Source of the DNA: Cyanophora paradoxa
Taxonomy: Eukaryota; Glaucocystophyceae; Cyanophorales; Cyanophoraceae
Reading direction: 5' to 3'
Length of the DNA stretch: 64,000 nt
Assembly: GCA_004431415.1 (NCBI GenBank)
Contig: QPMI01000162.1
Span: 62,001 to 126,000, forward strand
In this document: one piece after another, positions 1 to 8,931 of the stretch
Position numbering within the stretch: the stretch's first letter is position 1
Layout of the letters: each line of letters opens with the position of its first letter
The notes under the pieces: model-generated
Databases searched by the model: none
Told to the model about the DNA's origin: nothing
The model's input: only the letters and a program-made list of their open reading frames with translations
Made by a program: the position numbers and the translations under genes

Positions 1-621
1 CCCGTGGCCGCCGTAGGAAGAGCGCGCTGTGGCCTGGTCCAGCTGGCGCAGCAGCGAGGCACGCAACGTGTCTGTCGTGTACTGCGCGCGCTTCTTTGCG
101 TCCAGCTGGTGCGTAGCCTCGGCGTACGTCTTTTCCCACAGCGCGGTGTAGGCCTCGCGGGCCGTCGGGTTCTGGTAAACGCGAGACGCGTCGCGGACGT
201 GCTCGTCGTACCCGGCCTCTTCGGCGCCCTTGGGCGGCGTCGGCGGGCGGCCCTTTCCCTTCCTGGGGCTGCGGCGACTGTCCCGGCGGCGGTCGCGCGA
301 CCGGGAACGCGATCGTGAACGCGTTCGGCTGCGACGGTCCCGCGAGCTGCGGCGCGGGCTGCGGCTCGAACGGTCCCGGGAGGGGCTGCGCCGGGAGCGC
401 GAGGGGCTCCTGCGGTCGTGGCGGCTTCGCGAGCTGCTCCGGCGGCGCTCAGGGAGCGGTGCGGCTGCGACGGTCGTCGCGGTCGCGGGACCGGCTGCGC
501 CGGGAGTACTTCGATTGGGCCCGGAGGAGCGGGCCGGCGAGCGTGAGCGGCGCTTTGAGGGTGCCCGTGAGGACTCCCTGTCGCGTTCACGGGTCGCCGG
601 CGGGCCGTAGTCTGGCTCGTG
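1..621 (-). CDS. RS-domain ORF, open at left edge
   Basis: On the minus strand a frame opens just after a TAG (622-624) and runs off the left edge. Its first third is a dense Arg-Ser region (repeats such as RSRSRSRSRDRRRDSRR) like the RS domains of SR splicing factors. It is followed by a proline-lysine hinge and a helical segment with a YDEHVRDASRVYQN start. There is no ATG in the frame, so it probably continues the upstream RGG ORF, whose frame ends at 587 and overlaps it by about 35 bases. RS domains bind RNA and SR proteins when phosphorylated; here they could pack or localise an element RNA. No enzyme domain is visible. Whether it is a separate protein is uncertain. Confidence 0.4.
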
Positions 622-1516
622 CTACTGCGCGGCGAGCGTTGGCCTTCTGTGACCGAGGCCGATCAGGCGTGCGCCGGGCGCGGCGGGCCATCGGCGTCTG
701 CTCGCGTGGGGAGGGGACCGCGGCGGTGCTGCGGAACAGGCGGTGTGGTCGGGGAGGCTGCCCGGACTGCCACTGCCCGGACTGCCACTGCTGTCCTGGC
801 GGCCCGGGGGCCAGGGCTGGGGCCGGGCTGCCAGGCTGACCCTGGAACCCTGGTTGGGCCGCCACCCTGGTAACCTCCGGACCCTGCCAGCCGCCACGGC
901 CGCGCCAGCCGCCGCCACGCCAGCCGCCGCCACCGCCGCGCCAGCCGCCACGGCCGCGCGAGTCGCCTCCGCCTCGGCCGCCACGGCCACCATGCCACCG
1001 TGGGCGCAGCGTGGGCGGGGTCTGTCCGGCCTGCTGAGGGGCGCTCGAGCTCGAGGCCGCAGCCGGGGCAACGGCCTGTGCTTCCGCGGGGGCGGGGCCC
1101 TCGTTTTCGAGCGGCGTGACGCCCGTCTTTGCATCATCGACCAGTGCCGGCGGGGGAACGAAGTGTGTCCCCGCCCACGAGGTGCGCACGTCGGCGTCGT
1201 AGATCGGCTGATACGGCGTGCGGACCAGGTGGGCCTCGTCAGGGCTTTGCGCCTTGCCGCGCAGCTTCATGACCGGAGCGGCGTTCTTCTGCGTGGTGAC
1301 GGCGTCCCACATGAGCGCTGGTGAGAGAGCGTCGTTCTCCCATTCCGGGGACTTCAGGGCCTCCCAGTCGATCCTCGAGTCGCCGACGTGCCCAATCACA
1401 TGCACGTACTCGGCGTACAGAGTGCGCAGGATTCCCTCGAAGTTCTCTCTCACGCCGAAGGCTGTGCCCGTGAACACGAAGCCGTGGGGAAATTCTCGGG
1501 TGGCTCCAGAGCTCAT
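587..1516 (-). CDS. RGG-box protein ORF (unidentified)
   Basis: A 309-codon minus-strand frame beginning with ATG (MSSGATREFPHG). The first half is a globular-looking domain (HGFVFTGTAFGV, YAEYVHVIGHVG, SRIDWEALKS). From about residue 170 it becomes an Arg-Gly-rich box (GGRGGRGGGDSRGRGG and similar) and then a Gln/Gly/Pro-rich tail, consistent with nonspecific RNA binding. The ATG overlaps the end of the preceding coding frame, which reads MAGEEDHWPVTK and is open to the left of this ATG, so the two look like one protein split by a +1 frame change near 1515. No family recognised. Confidence 0.45.
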   Translation of the reverse strand: MSSGATREFPHGFVFTGTAFGVRENFEGILRTLYAEYVHVIGHVGDSRIDWEALKSPEWENDALSPALMWDAVTTQKNAAPVMKLRGKAQSPDEAHLVRTPYQPIYDADVRTSWAGTHFVPPPALVDDAKTGVTPLENEGPAPAEAQAVAPAAASSSSAPQQAGQTPPTLRPRWHGGRGGRGGGDSRGRGGWRGGGGGWRGGGWRGRGGWQGPEVTRVAAQPGFQGQPGSPAPALAPGPPGQQWQSGQWQSGQPPRPHRLFRSTAAVPSPREQTPMARRARRTPDRPRSQKANARRAVARARLRPAGDP

Positions 1517-1990
1517 TGGCGGCTCGAGCGGCCTCGGTGTCGGGGAGCACAGTCGGCTTCCAGGTGCCGGCGACCTTGGTCACTGGCCAGTGATCCTCCT
1601 CGCCAGCCATAGGCGGGGAGGCAAGCTCGAGGCGCTGGTACCCGAGTCCCTGCGGCGTCTGAGCGAGGTAGTCGCGCAGGGCGCTCGCTACGACGCCCTC
1701 GTGCGTCGAGCGGTCCGTCGCCCGCTTCAGGTGGTACTCCAGAACGTCACAGAGCGTCTCGCTCTGGACCGCGTTGAGCGGCGCCCGGCCGTCCTTCCGG
1801 CGCGGCAGCAGCGGGATCCCGGAGTGCTGGTGGCCCTGGAGAACGGCCAGGAGGATGCGCGAGCAGATGGCCAGGCGGCCCTCGTAGTCGGGTACTACTT
1901 TACCCTGCTCGTACTTCCAAGCAAGCGTCGGCGCCCATCGGCGTACGTCGGGCGTGCATCGCGGGCTCCCTTTTCCTTGTCGGGTTTGGA
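1517..1990 (-). CDS. Frame-shifted continuation of the large ORF
   Basis: Between the stop of the 1889-codon ORF (1895) and the RGG ORF the minus strand has an uninterrupted frame with ordinary protein composition (RRWAPTLAWKYEQG, SRILLAVLQGHQ, CDVLEYHLKRATD, MAGEEDHWPVTK). It lies in the -1 frame relative to the large ORF and starts overlapping it around 1970. It has no good start of its own before 1610. The simplest reading is that the polyprotein continues here by a -1 shift or across a single-base indel. No motif recognised. Confidence 0.4.
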
Positions 1991-4900
1991 CGGCGGCGGT
2001 GTGAGGAAGGCCCTGTGCAGAAATCGCACGAGGCCGTCGGGCACGACGCAGCGGTATGAGTTCAGAATGGCGTTTGTGTCCTCGTCGAGCGAGGCCACAT
2101 TCGCGATGTATCGCTCAACAACCTCGTCGCTGTCCTCGATGACCATCGGCGTGACAGAGAAGTCATCGGACCAAGGCTGGCTGCCGAGCGCCTTGCCTGG
2201 CGCGTAAGCCTGGAAGCACCGGTGCTGCCACGCGACGGTGAAGCCGGCGAGGGTGCACGCGAGGTCTTCCTCCGCCGGGATCGGGGCCCATGCGAGGGCG
2301 GACGAGGTGGCCCCCGCAGACAGCTCGTAGCCAAAGGCGTTGACGAGGGGAGGATGGGCCTTGCTGCGCTTCGGCGCGCGAGCTAGCTTCCCCATCATGC
2401 CACCCAGCCCGAGCGCTTGGTTGGTTGCCTGGTGCCGAGCATTTGTCTTTGCGTCGGCATCGTGCAGCTTCCCAAGCACTGCAGTGCCCGCGACGATGCG
2501 CGGCGCATAGGTGCGGACTACTTCGAAGCGCTCACTGTCGCTGCTCTGGGCAGTGCGCTTGTCGCAGAGCGGGCGGTGGAGATCGAGGATAACGGTCTCG
2601 CGCGCGTAACGCGTGCCGAACGGCGACGCTGCAGACTCGACTCGCGTGTCCGCGAGGTTGTTGTTGAGGACCGCCGTATACGGGGAGGGGTTCATGTCGT
2701 CCTGGATATACGGCGGGCTTTCATCGCCGGGGTCATCCGCGAAGAAAACGGTGTACAACACGCGCGCCGTCTGGGCGAGCGCGGAGCTCATGGCGGCGTG
2801 CGCCGTTCCCTCATGCGAAATGTCCCACGGGCCTAGGTACGAGGGCACCATGGACTGCGCGGAGCGCGTGCCGACCGCCAGGTACTGCGCAACGTCCGGG
2901 TCGACGCCGCACATGACGTGCGCGAACGCCAGACCCTGGATATCAAACAGCCGGCTCTCCCTCAGGGGCAGCATCGGCGGGCCTACTGCCGCGAAAAAGT
3001 TCGTGATGCCGCGGGCAGCGCTCCCGACACGCTTCAGGATAGTGGACGCAAACTCGCCCAGGTGCGTATCGAGGCCATGGATCGCGTCCCCGTAGCTCTC
3101 GTCCGTCTCAGTCTCCGGGCGCCACTGCAGCGGGTAGCTGATCGCAGGCAGGGCCGCCCAGTCGAGGACCGAGCTATCGAAGCAGCCGAGAGGGCGGAAA
3201 AACGAGCTCGTCTCAGACAGATACTGCTCGAGCAACGTGTGGTCGTTTAGATAAGTCTGATCCGTGAGAGAGAACACCGGGCGAGGCTTCCACTTCGGGT
3301 GAGGTGCGAAAGCGGCGCCGGCGTGGAGCCGAGCGACTTCGCCCTCCGCGCCCTCGTCGGGGCGGAGGTCCTCGCCCTCGGGAAGATCGACAAGGAAGGG
3401 GTGCAAGGGCGGGTCGGGCTCGTCGGTGTCAGCACCGGCGAGGCGGGCTTCGTCCACCGCGTAAGCTTTCGGGCGACGCAGCATCTTCAAGATGGAGTCG
3501 CGCATCGCGACCCACTCTGCCGTCGCAGCGACCTCGAAGGTGCTGGCCCGCGACGCAAGGCGCAGGTACTTACGAGCCCACCTCAGCCCCTTCGGCAGCT
3601 CCAGAGCTGCTCGGGCCGCCGACGGGGCTTCTGCGGCCGGGGCCTCATCGAGGAGCAGCGCGTGAGCCTGCAGAAGGTAGCGCGCGACGCTCGACGGGAT
3701 GACGACCGCGTTCGGATTGAAGCGATTCTCGTGCACCCAGGCCGGCGTGCGCGGCTGCGGGATGCGCCAGCGAGCCGTGAGGTACCACTCGACATCTTCC
3801 TGCGCCCACTCATGGAGGCTGGTCGGCAAGCCGTCGGTCAGGGGAGTGATTTCAGAAACCAGACCCAGGCCGAGCATGAGCAGCTCGAGAGCCGCAGCGT
3901 TCTCGCGGGCGATCCGAATGGAGCTCGGCGCGCGGCGGGCCGGGAGGCCGGCCAGCGGCACGACAGTGGGGAGCGGGTTGTCCGCGCGCTCGTACGGCTG
4001 CGCGCCGCACTCGTCGATGAGGAACTGCTTCAGGTGGGGAATGCGGAGGGTTTCGAGCGTTCCCTTGACGGCCGACTGCGGGAGCCCCCAGCGGGCCGCG
4101 AGGGTCCTGCGCTGGTTCGGCTGCCACTGGTCCAGGGGCGTGTTCCGGTTGTGCGCCGAGACCTTAGGCACGACGAGGGCACCGCCGATGACCCCCAGCG
4201 CTTCGTACAGGGCGTACTGGGCGGGATCGTCAGCGTCGGGTGTCCCGGTCGGCTCAGGCTGGGGCGCGGGTGGCTTGGGCTCGCTGGGGCCCTCGCCGCC
4301 GCCTTCCCCCTCATCGCGCTTCTCCGACATGGGCACATCACCCTCTTTGTCCTTCTGGGGCTCCTGGCCCTGGGCGCCCTTGCGGCCCCGCCCCTGGCCC
4401 CGCCGGCCGCCTCCGCGGCCCTGACCCTTTGCACCCCCGGCTGCGTTCTGCCGCGGCTGCCCGCCAGCCAGCAAGCCAGGTTCATGCGCAGGGCGGGGAG
4501 CGGGCGGCGCCGTCCGCGGTGGCGAGAGGCGACCGCCGGGCAGGATCGCCGGCTCGGGCGCAGCCGTCTGCGGCACTAACGCAGCCGCAGCCTGCAGCGT
4601 GAGCCCGATGGCCTTCACGGTGGCCTGGCCGTCGAGAGCGCGGGCGTGCGCCTCGCGATCGAGCTTCGAGGCGACCGGGGTCGTCGTCGGGCAGCTCGGA
4701 TCTAAGCGCCACTTCTCTGCGAACGCGATGAGCTGGTCGACCTCCTCGTCGCTCAGACCGCCGCTCTTCCGCTTGAGGCGGCGGTACAGAAGGATGAGGT
4801 GTGCGCGCGAGTGGGGCGGAGTGCCCTCAATGTACTTGATGAGGCGGGCGCTGCCGGCACTCCCCGTCACAGTCTTAATGTGGACGAGGCTCTTCAGGGT

Positions 4901-7564
4901 CTCCAAGGGCTCGGTGGGCCCCAGGGGGCTCAGGATCGAGACCTCCTCCGGGATGATAGTGGGCTGACGCCCAGCATCCTTGTCGGCGTGCAAGGTCAGC
5001 TGCGTGCCCCGCGTCGCCGGCCGCACGTGCACGAGCCCCAGGTACCAGCCCGTCGGGACTGGCGCCTTGGAGTCGCTAGGGGCCGGCGGGCGGTGACCCA
5101 GCAGCGCGTAGAGCCAGGCGGTGCACAGCGGAAGGTCGCGAAGCGCGAGGATGCGCTCGGCGGCGAGGCCCTCGCCGACCGACATCCGCTCGACGACGCA
5201 GGCGTCACTGAGCCGGCTGTAGTCCGGGGCGCGCCCCTTGCGGTACGCCTCATGGCGCTCGTGAGCGGCCCTGGCCAGCCAGCCCCCAGTGTCCTTCACC
5301 GAGTGGAGCACCTTCGCTGACGGAACCGGCAGCTCGAGCGAGAGCGCCGCGGTCGTGAGCAGGTGCACCGCAGTCGTGAAGTCAAAGTCCGAGGGGGCAG
5401 GCACGGCCTCGCTCGCGAGGAGAGCGGCACACTTATGCAGGTCGAGGCGACCGGTGTGGCCCCCGAAGCTTCCCGCAGTTTTCCAGCGAGCCCAGTGCTC
5501 GAGGAGGACGAGCGCGAGCCCGTAGGCGTCCGTGTGCTCGTCAACCATGAGCGGGGCCGCGAAGTCGAAGTACCGCTGGAGAATTTTCTCGGCGGCCTTA
5601 GACGACCCCGGGGCACCGTAGTCGAGGCGGTGCAGGTAATAACCGGCGACGCAGGCCGCAGCTGCCAGCCGCAGGCGGGTCTGGTCGGAAACCAACTGGC
5701 CACGACCCAGGCGCGCCGATCCCATCAGCTGCATCTCGTGCGGCGCGAGTGCGAGGGCGATCGGGGACTGCGAGCCGACGCTCTCGTGGCCCCGGTAACC
5801 CTCGAGCCAGCCCGCGATTGCTATCTCGCCCGGCCTAAGCTTCTGGAGGTCCGGTTCCACCTCCGGCTTGCCGAAGGCGGTCAGGCCCTTCGTGGGCCAC
5901 GGCCTCCCCTTGGCAACGCGCTGGGCGTGAAGGCCGACCTGCCGTACCAGGTGCATCGTGCTGAGGTAGCGCGTCGGCCAGGCGTGCGCCAGCAGGTCGC
6001 GCGAGGCGCTGCTGTGCCCCAGCATGTGCAAGAAAGCCGTCGGCAGGGTCGGGGAATCGGTATACACACTCTCATCCGCAAACGGCTGCGTGAGCGCCGA
6101 GAGCAGGAAGGAGAAAGCCTGGCGAGTGCGGCCAGGGCAGCGGAACGCGGTAGCGTACCACTGCACCTCCGGCTGCTCGACCAGGCCCTCGAGGCAGTAC
6201 GTCACACAGTGGCTGAGGCGAGGGTTCGGGTACACGAAACCCTCGCGCCCTAGTTCCACGGGAGCGGCACCCTTCAGCTTGTGCCCCTGAACATCCCAGA
6301 GGATGGCCGGGCCCAGCTCGGCCTCGCGGCCGGGCTCCTCCATGAGATTTAGGGCGCCGAAGTGTGCTACAGTGAACCCAGCGCGCGCAAGGTAAGCGCG
6401 GTTGGTGCGGATGCACTCCTTAGAGGCGGCCTCGCGATCCTCCTCGGCCGCCGAAGCGCCGTCGTCCGTGACCGAGAGGCTCGCAACGGTCTCAGCGCCC
6501 GACGAGTACTCCAGGCAAGGGCCAACCCCGGCGGCGGGGTCGACGTCGCCCTTGACGCAGGTGGCCGCCACGGCGGACTCCGGGCTGCCAATTGCCAGTG
6601 CGTCAGCATCCCCGCCCGAGCTCGCCGGCTGCAGAGCAGCAACATCAGAACCCTTCGCTTCTGCGTCAGCGCCCTCAACCTCCGTTGGGTCCGGGGCGGC
6701 CGCAGACTCGAGGGCAAAGGTGCCCAGGTCGGCGGCGTTCATGATGTCGGCAAATGAGCTCAGGCCGGCGGAGAGCCCAGGGCCGATGCCGGCCGCGATC
6801 GGCTCGGTCACGGTCTTTTCCGTCTCAGCGAGGCCCGACTCCGGGCGGGCCCGCATGTCGATCACGGTTTCCTCCTCCGGGCAAAGGTCCGGCCGCGCAG
6901 CCGAGATAATCTGCACGAGGCCGATCGCGAACGCCGTTGCGGCTGCGGCGCAGGTGCTCAGGCTCTCATCCTTGTGCAGGGCTGCGGCATGCTCCGTAGT
7001 GACGGCGCTGAAGCGCTCGAAGGCGCGCGCAAGCTCGAGACCGGTGCTCGCGCTGGTGCGGTCGATTTTGACGCGGAATACGCGGCGCTCTTTGCCGAGC
7101 TCCGCGGGCGCAGGAGCCGCAGTCGGGCCGGAGCCGGGGCTCGCGGCCGGTGTTGACGGGCTGCCCAGAAGGCTCGGGCCTCCGCGGACGGCCTCCGAGA
7201 GGATGGCGCGCGCGATCGCGAAGGTCGCGGCCTCGCTCGCGGGGCTCGTCGCCGGCGCAGAGGCGAGGGCTTCCTTGTGCTCAGCGAACGCGCGGCGGAC
7301 GGCGATCCCAACCTCGCTCGCGATCTTGGAGTCGATCGCGGGGCAGTTAGCCTGGCGGTGCCCCGGCTTTCCGCACCCGTAGCAGACGGGGGGCCCGTTG
7401 CCGGACGGCGGGGCGGGGCTGAAGTTCCCACCCTGAGGGCGGCGCTTGGCCTCGCCTCCGAACCCGCCGGCGCGGCGCTTGTTGGGGTTGATCACCGCCC
7501 AATCGGGCAGCGGCGTCGGCTCACGTCGCACTCGAACTTCCAGTGGCGCTTGCCGCAGTGGCAC
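1895..7564 (-). CDS. 1889-codon ORF with CCHC zinc knuckle (unidentified)
   Basis: An open frame of 1889 codons without a stop in about 68% GC DNA, so clearly coding. A perfect CX2CX4HX4C knuckle (CYGCGKPGHRQANC) sits at residues 61-74. There is no methionine codon from the frame start to about residue 237, so translation most likely enters from the upstream ORF by -1 frameshifting. The 73-base overlap (7492-7564) is the only place this can happen. After a low-complexity acidic stretch come two globular halves (roughly 380-1030 and 1150-1870) separated by a Gly-Arg-Gln/Pro linker near 1040-1150 (GRGGGRRGQGRGRKG). The halves are rich in W, F and H and look like structural, capsid-like domains. 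No polymerase, protease or integrase motif is visible. Function unknown. Confidence 0.65.
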   Translation of the reverse strand: MPLRQAPLEVRVRREPTPLPDWAVINPNKRRAGGFGGEAKRRPQGGNFSPAPPSGNGPPVCYGCGKPGHRQANCPAIDSKIASEVGIAVRRAFAEHKEALASAPATSPASEAATFAIARAILSEAVRGGPSLLGSPSTPAASPGSGPTAAPAPAELGKERRVFRVKIDRTSASTGLELARAFERFSAVTTEHAAALHKDESLSTCAAAATAFAIGLVQIISAARPDLCPEEETVIDMRARPESGLAETEKTVTEPIAAGIGPGLSAGLSSFADIMNAADLGTFALESAAAPDPTEVEGADAEAKGSDVAALQPASSGGDADALAIGSPESAVAATCVKGDVDPAAGVGPCLEYSSGAETVASLSVTDDGASAAEEDREAASKECIRTNRAYLARAGFTVAHFGALNLMEEPGREAELGPAILWDVQGHKLKGAAPVELGREGFVYPNPRLSHCVTYCLEGLVEQPEVQWYATAFRCPGRTRQAFSFLLSALTQPFADESVYTDSPTLPTAFLHMLGHSSASRDLLAHAWPTRYLSTMHLVRQVGLHAQRVAKGRPWPTKGLTAFGKPEVEPDLQKLRPGEIAIAGWLEGYRGHESVGSQSPIALALAPHEMQLMGSARLGRGQLVSDQTRLRLAAAACVAGYYLHRLDYGAPGSSKAAEKILQRYFDFAAPLMVDEHTDAYGLALVLLEHWARWKTAGSFGGHTGRLDLHKCAALLASEAVPAPSDFDFTTAVHLLTTAALSLELPVPSAKVLHSVKDTGGWLARAAHERHEAYRKGRAPDYSRLSDACVVERMSVGEGLAAERILALRDLPLCTAWLYALLGHRPPAPSDSKAPVPTGWYLGLVHVRPATRGTQLTLHADKDAGRQPTIIPEEVSILSPLGPTEPLETLKSLVHIKTVTGSAGSARLIKYIEGTPPHSRAHLILLYRRLKRKSGGLSDEEVDQLIAFAEKWRLDPSCPTTTPVASKLDREAHARALDGQATVKAIGLTLQAAAALVPQTAAPEPAILPGGRLSPPRTAPPAPRPAHEPGLLAGGQPRQNAAGGAKGQGRGGGRRGQGRGRKGAQGQEPQKDKEGDVPMSEKRDEGEGGGEGPSEPKPPAPQPEPTGTPDADDPAQYALYEALGVIGGALVVPKVSAHNRNTPLDQWQPNQRRTLAARWGLPQSAVKGTLETLRIPHLKQFLIDECGAQPYERADNPLPTVVPLAGLPARRAPSSIRIARENAAALELLMLGLGLVSEITPLTDGLPTSLHEWAQEDVEWYLTARWRIPQPRTPAWVHENRFNPNAVVIPSSVARYLLQAHALLLDEAPAAEAPSAARAALELPKGLRWARKYLRLASRASTFEVAATAEWVAMRDSILKMLRRPKAYAVDEARLAGADTDEPDPPLHPFLVDLPEGEDLRPDEGAEGEVARLHAGAAFAPHPKWKPRPVFSLTDQTYLNDHTLLEQYLSETSSFFRPLGCFDSSVLDWAALPAISYPLQWRPETETDESYGDAIHGLDTHLGEFASTILKRVGSAARGITNFFAAVGPPMLPLRESRLFDIQGLAFAHVMCGVDPDVAQYLAVGTRSAQSMVPSYLGPWDISHEGTAHAAMSSALAQTARVLYTVFFADDPGDESPPYIQDDMNPSPYTAVLNNNLADTRVESAASPFGTRYARETVILDLHRPLCDKRTAQSSDSERFEVVRTYAPRIVAGTAVLGKLHDADAKTNARHQATNQALGLGGMMGKLARAPKRSKAHPPLVNAFGYELSAGATSSALAWAPIPAEEDLACTLAGFTVAWQHRCFQAYAPGKALGSQPWSDDFSVTPMVIEDSDEVVERYIANVASLDEDTNAILNSYRCVVPDGLVRFLHRAFLTPPPSKPDKEKGARDARPTYADGRRRLLGSTSRVK

Positions 7565-8898
7565 GGGTTGCGCGGCTGAGCCGGCAGACCGCGCTCGCGC
7601 AGGAATTCGGTGATCTTCTGGCGGTATACCGGGTCGTCGGGCCGCGGCGGCGGCGCGGAGGAGGACGGGTAGATCGCGCGGATCACCACGTCAACTTCCT
7701 CATCGTCGCCCGCGAATGCGTACCGGCAGAACATCACGAGTTCCTCCGTCTGCGCGTCGTCCGCGACGCCGTCATCGTACCCGCCGTCGTACGCCTCATG
7801 CGTGTGCACTCGCATCACGCGCGCGTCCTTCGATGCGCGGCTACCGGGCGGGACGACGGGGACGGCTGGCGGCGCAGCGTGCATGGCCGCGCGCTGCAGG
7901 GACTGCATAGCGCTCGGGGCCGGGGTCGGCGCCGCGCTTGGCAGCGCGCTGCGTTTGACGACGTACGCTGAGCCCGGCACGTTCGAGATATCCGTGTCCC
8001 ATGCGCCGAGCTCGCGGCAGCGTTTGCGTACGTAGTTGACGAGGGCAACCTCGTCTTTCAACAAGCCCTCGCGCACGCGCTGCGCAAGTTCGGCCTGCAC
8101 TACTGTCAAGACCTCGAGGTTCTTGAGCATGCGGCGCCGGTCTTTCTCCGACAGGTCCTTCACGTCATCGAATTCGCGGTACGCGCCGCGATTCCGGCGT
8201 GCGATCATGTCGCCGAGCTGGCGGACCAGCGCCGAGAGAGGATTCTCAAGGAGCTGGCGCGCATCCGGGTGCATGCACAAGCGGCAGGTGCGGCGGACGC
8301 ACGCCTCGGGGTTCTCGCCTAGATAGGGCAGGCGCAGAACTTCCTTTAGGTCATCCGGGTTGCGCTCGCCCGAGTCGGACTCCAGGCGGGCGCGGATCGC
8401 GGCGAAGGTGGTCTCGCGCTTAGACGCCACGATGGCCTCTTCGATTTCTGCGATCTGCTCGCCGAGCCCTTCGAGCAGCATGAGCTCGTGCTCATTGGCA
8501 GCGCCCAGCCGTTCCTTTTCGGCCTTTTCGCTCTTCAGTTTCGCCAGCTCGCTCTTGCGCGCGCGCTGGCCGGCGTGGAAGAGCTCGATCTCGCTCCGCA
8601 CGCTGTGCGCGGGGTCGAGAGTCTGTACGAGCGCGAGGCCAGTGTTCTGCTGCTGGCTATCGCCTGCATCTTCGGCCAGATTCAGGATGTTCCGGCTAAG
8701 TGCGGCGGCCGCCTCAAAGGCCGCGAGGTGATCCTCGACGGTCTGGCGGTCGGCGCCTGGCTGCAGCGGCGGAATCCGACGCAGCATCTCTAGCGCATTC
8801 GTCGGAATGCCGCTTAGAGTGCTCGGCTCTGCCGTGAAAGGCGCCAAGTTCGCCATCCGGATGTGGTACTCCGCGGAAGCTCCGGTGCCGGAGGACAT
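7492..8898 (-). CDS. Gag-like ORF with coiled coil and terminal zinc knuckle
   Basis: Reading on the minus strand from the first ATG (8896-8898, MSSGTGASAEYH) the frame gives 469 codons; the open frame extends 11 codons further without an ATG. A long charged helix predicted to be coiled coil (RARKSELAKLKSEKAEKERL onward) lies around residues 115-180. A helical core follows (RRTCRLCMHPDARQ, KDRRRMLKNLEVLT), then an Ala/Pro linker, an acidic patch, and at the end a compact Cys-His knuckle (CHCGKRHWKFEC). This order resembles retroelement Gag proteins: assembly helices followed by a C-terminal nucleic-acid-binding knuckle. The frame ends inside the start of the 1889-codon ORF, consistent with a Gag/extended-Gag arrangement. 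The assignment is by architecture only. Confidence 0.55.
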   Translation of the reverse strand: MSSGTGASAEYHIRMANLAPFTAEPSTLSGIPTNALEMLRRIPPLQPGADRQTVEDHLAAFEAAAALSRNILNLAEDAGDSQQQNTGLALVQTLDPAHSVRSEIELFHAGQRARKSELAKLKSEKAEKERLGAANEHELMLLEGLGEQIAEIEEAIVASKRETTFAAIRARLESDSGERNPDDLKEVLRLPYLGENPEACVRRTCRLCMHPDARQLLENPLSALVRQLGDMIARRNRGAYREFDDVKDLSEKDRRRMLKNLEVLTVVQAELAQRVREGLLKDEVALVNYVRKRCRELGAWDTDISNVPGSAYVVKRSALPSAAPTPAPSAMQSLQRAAMHAAPPAVPVVPPGSRASKDARVMRVHTHEAYDGGYDDGVADDAQTEELVMFCRYAFAGDDEEVDVVIRAIYPSSSAPPPRPDDPVYRQKITEFLRERGLPAQPRNPCHCGKRHWKFECDVSRRRCPIGR

Positions 8899-8931
8899 TC
8901 TTTTCACGAAAAGCTCGCGGCGTAAAGCCAA

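Larger units (their letters stand above)
1..8931 (-). mobile_element. Unclassified Gag-like/virus-like multi-ORF element
   Basis: Read on the minus strand from about 8900 leftwards, four to five long coding frames follow one another with almost no gap: a 469-codon ORF, an 1889-codon ORF, a short frame, an RGG-rich ORF and an RS-rich ORF open at base 1. Two zinc knuckles about 75 residues apart across the first overlap and the basic RNA-binding tails are typical of Gag-like or nucleocapsid proteins. I see no reverse transcriptase, integrase, RNA polymerase or helicase motif inside the window; a polymerase could lie left of base 1. Frames change at about 7500 (-1), between about 1920 and 1970 (-1), about 1515 (+1) and about 600 (+1), so the copy is either decayed, spliced or uses frameshifting. 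Alternatives are a retrotransposon with displaced pol, an integrated RNA-virus copy, or a host gene. That it is mobile is inference. Confidence 0.45.

Noticed and set aside
1218-2207. 329-codon plus-strand frame opposite the large minus-strand ORFs
   Set aside because: It mirrors the minus-strand frames and lacks domain-like composition; the minus strand carries zinc knuckles and far longer frames.
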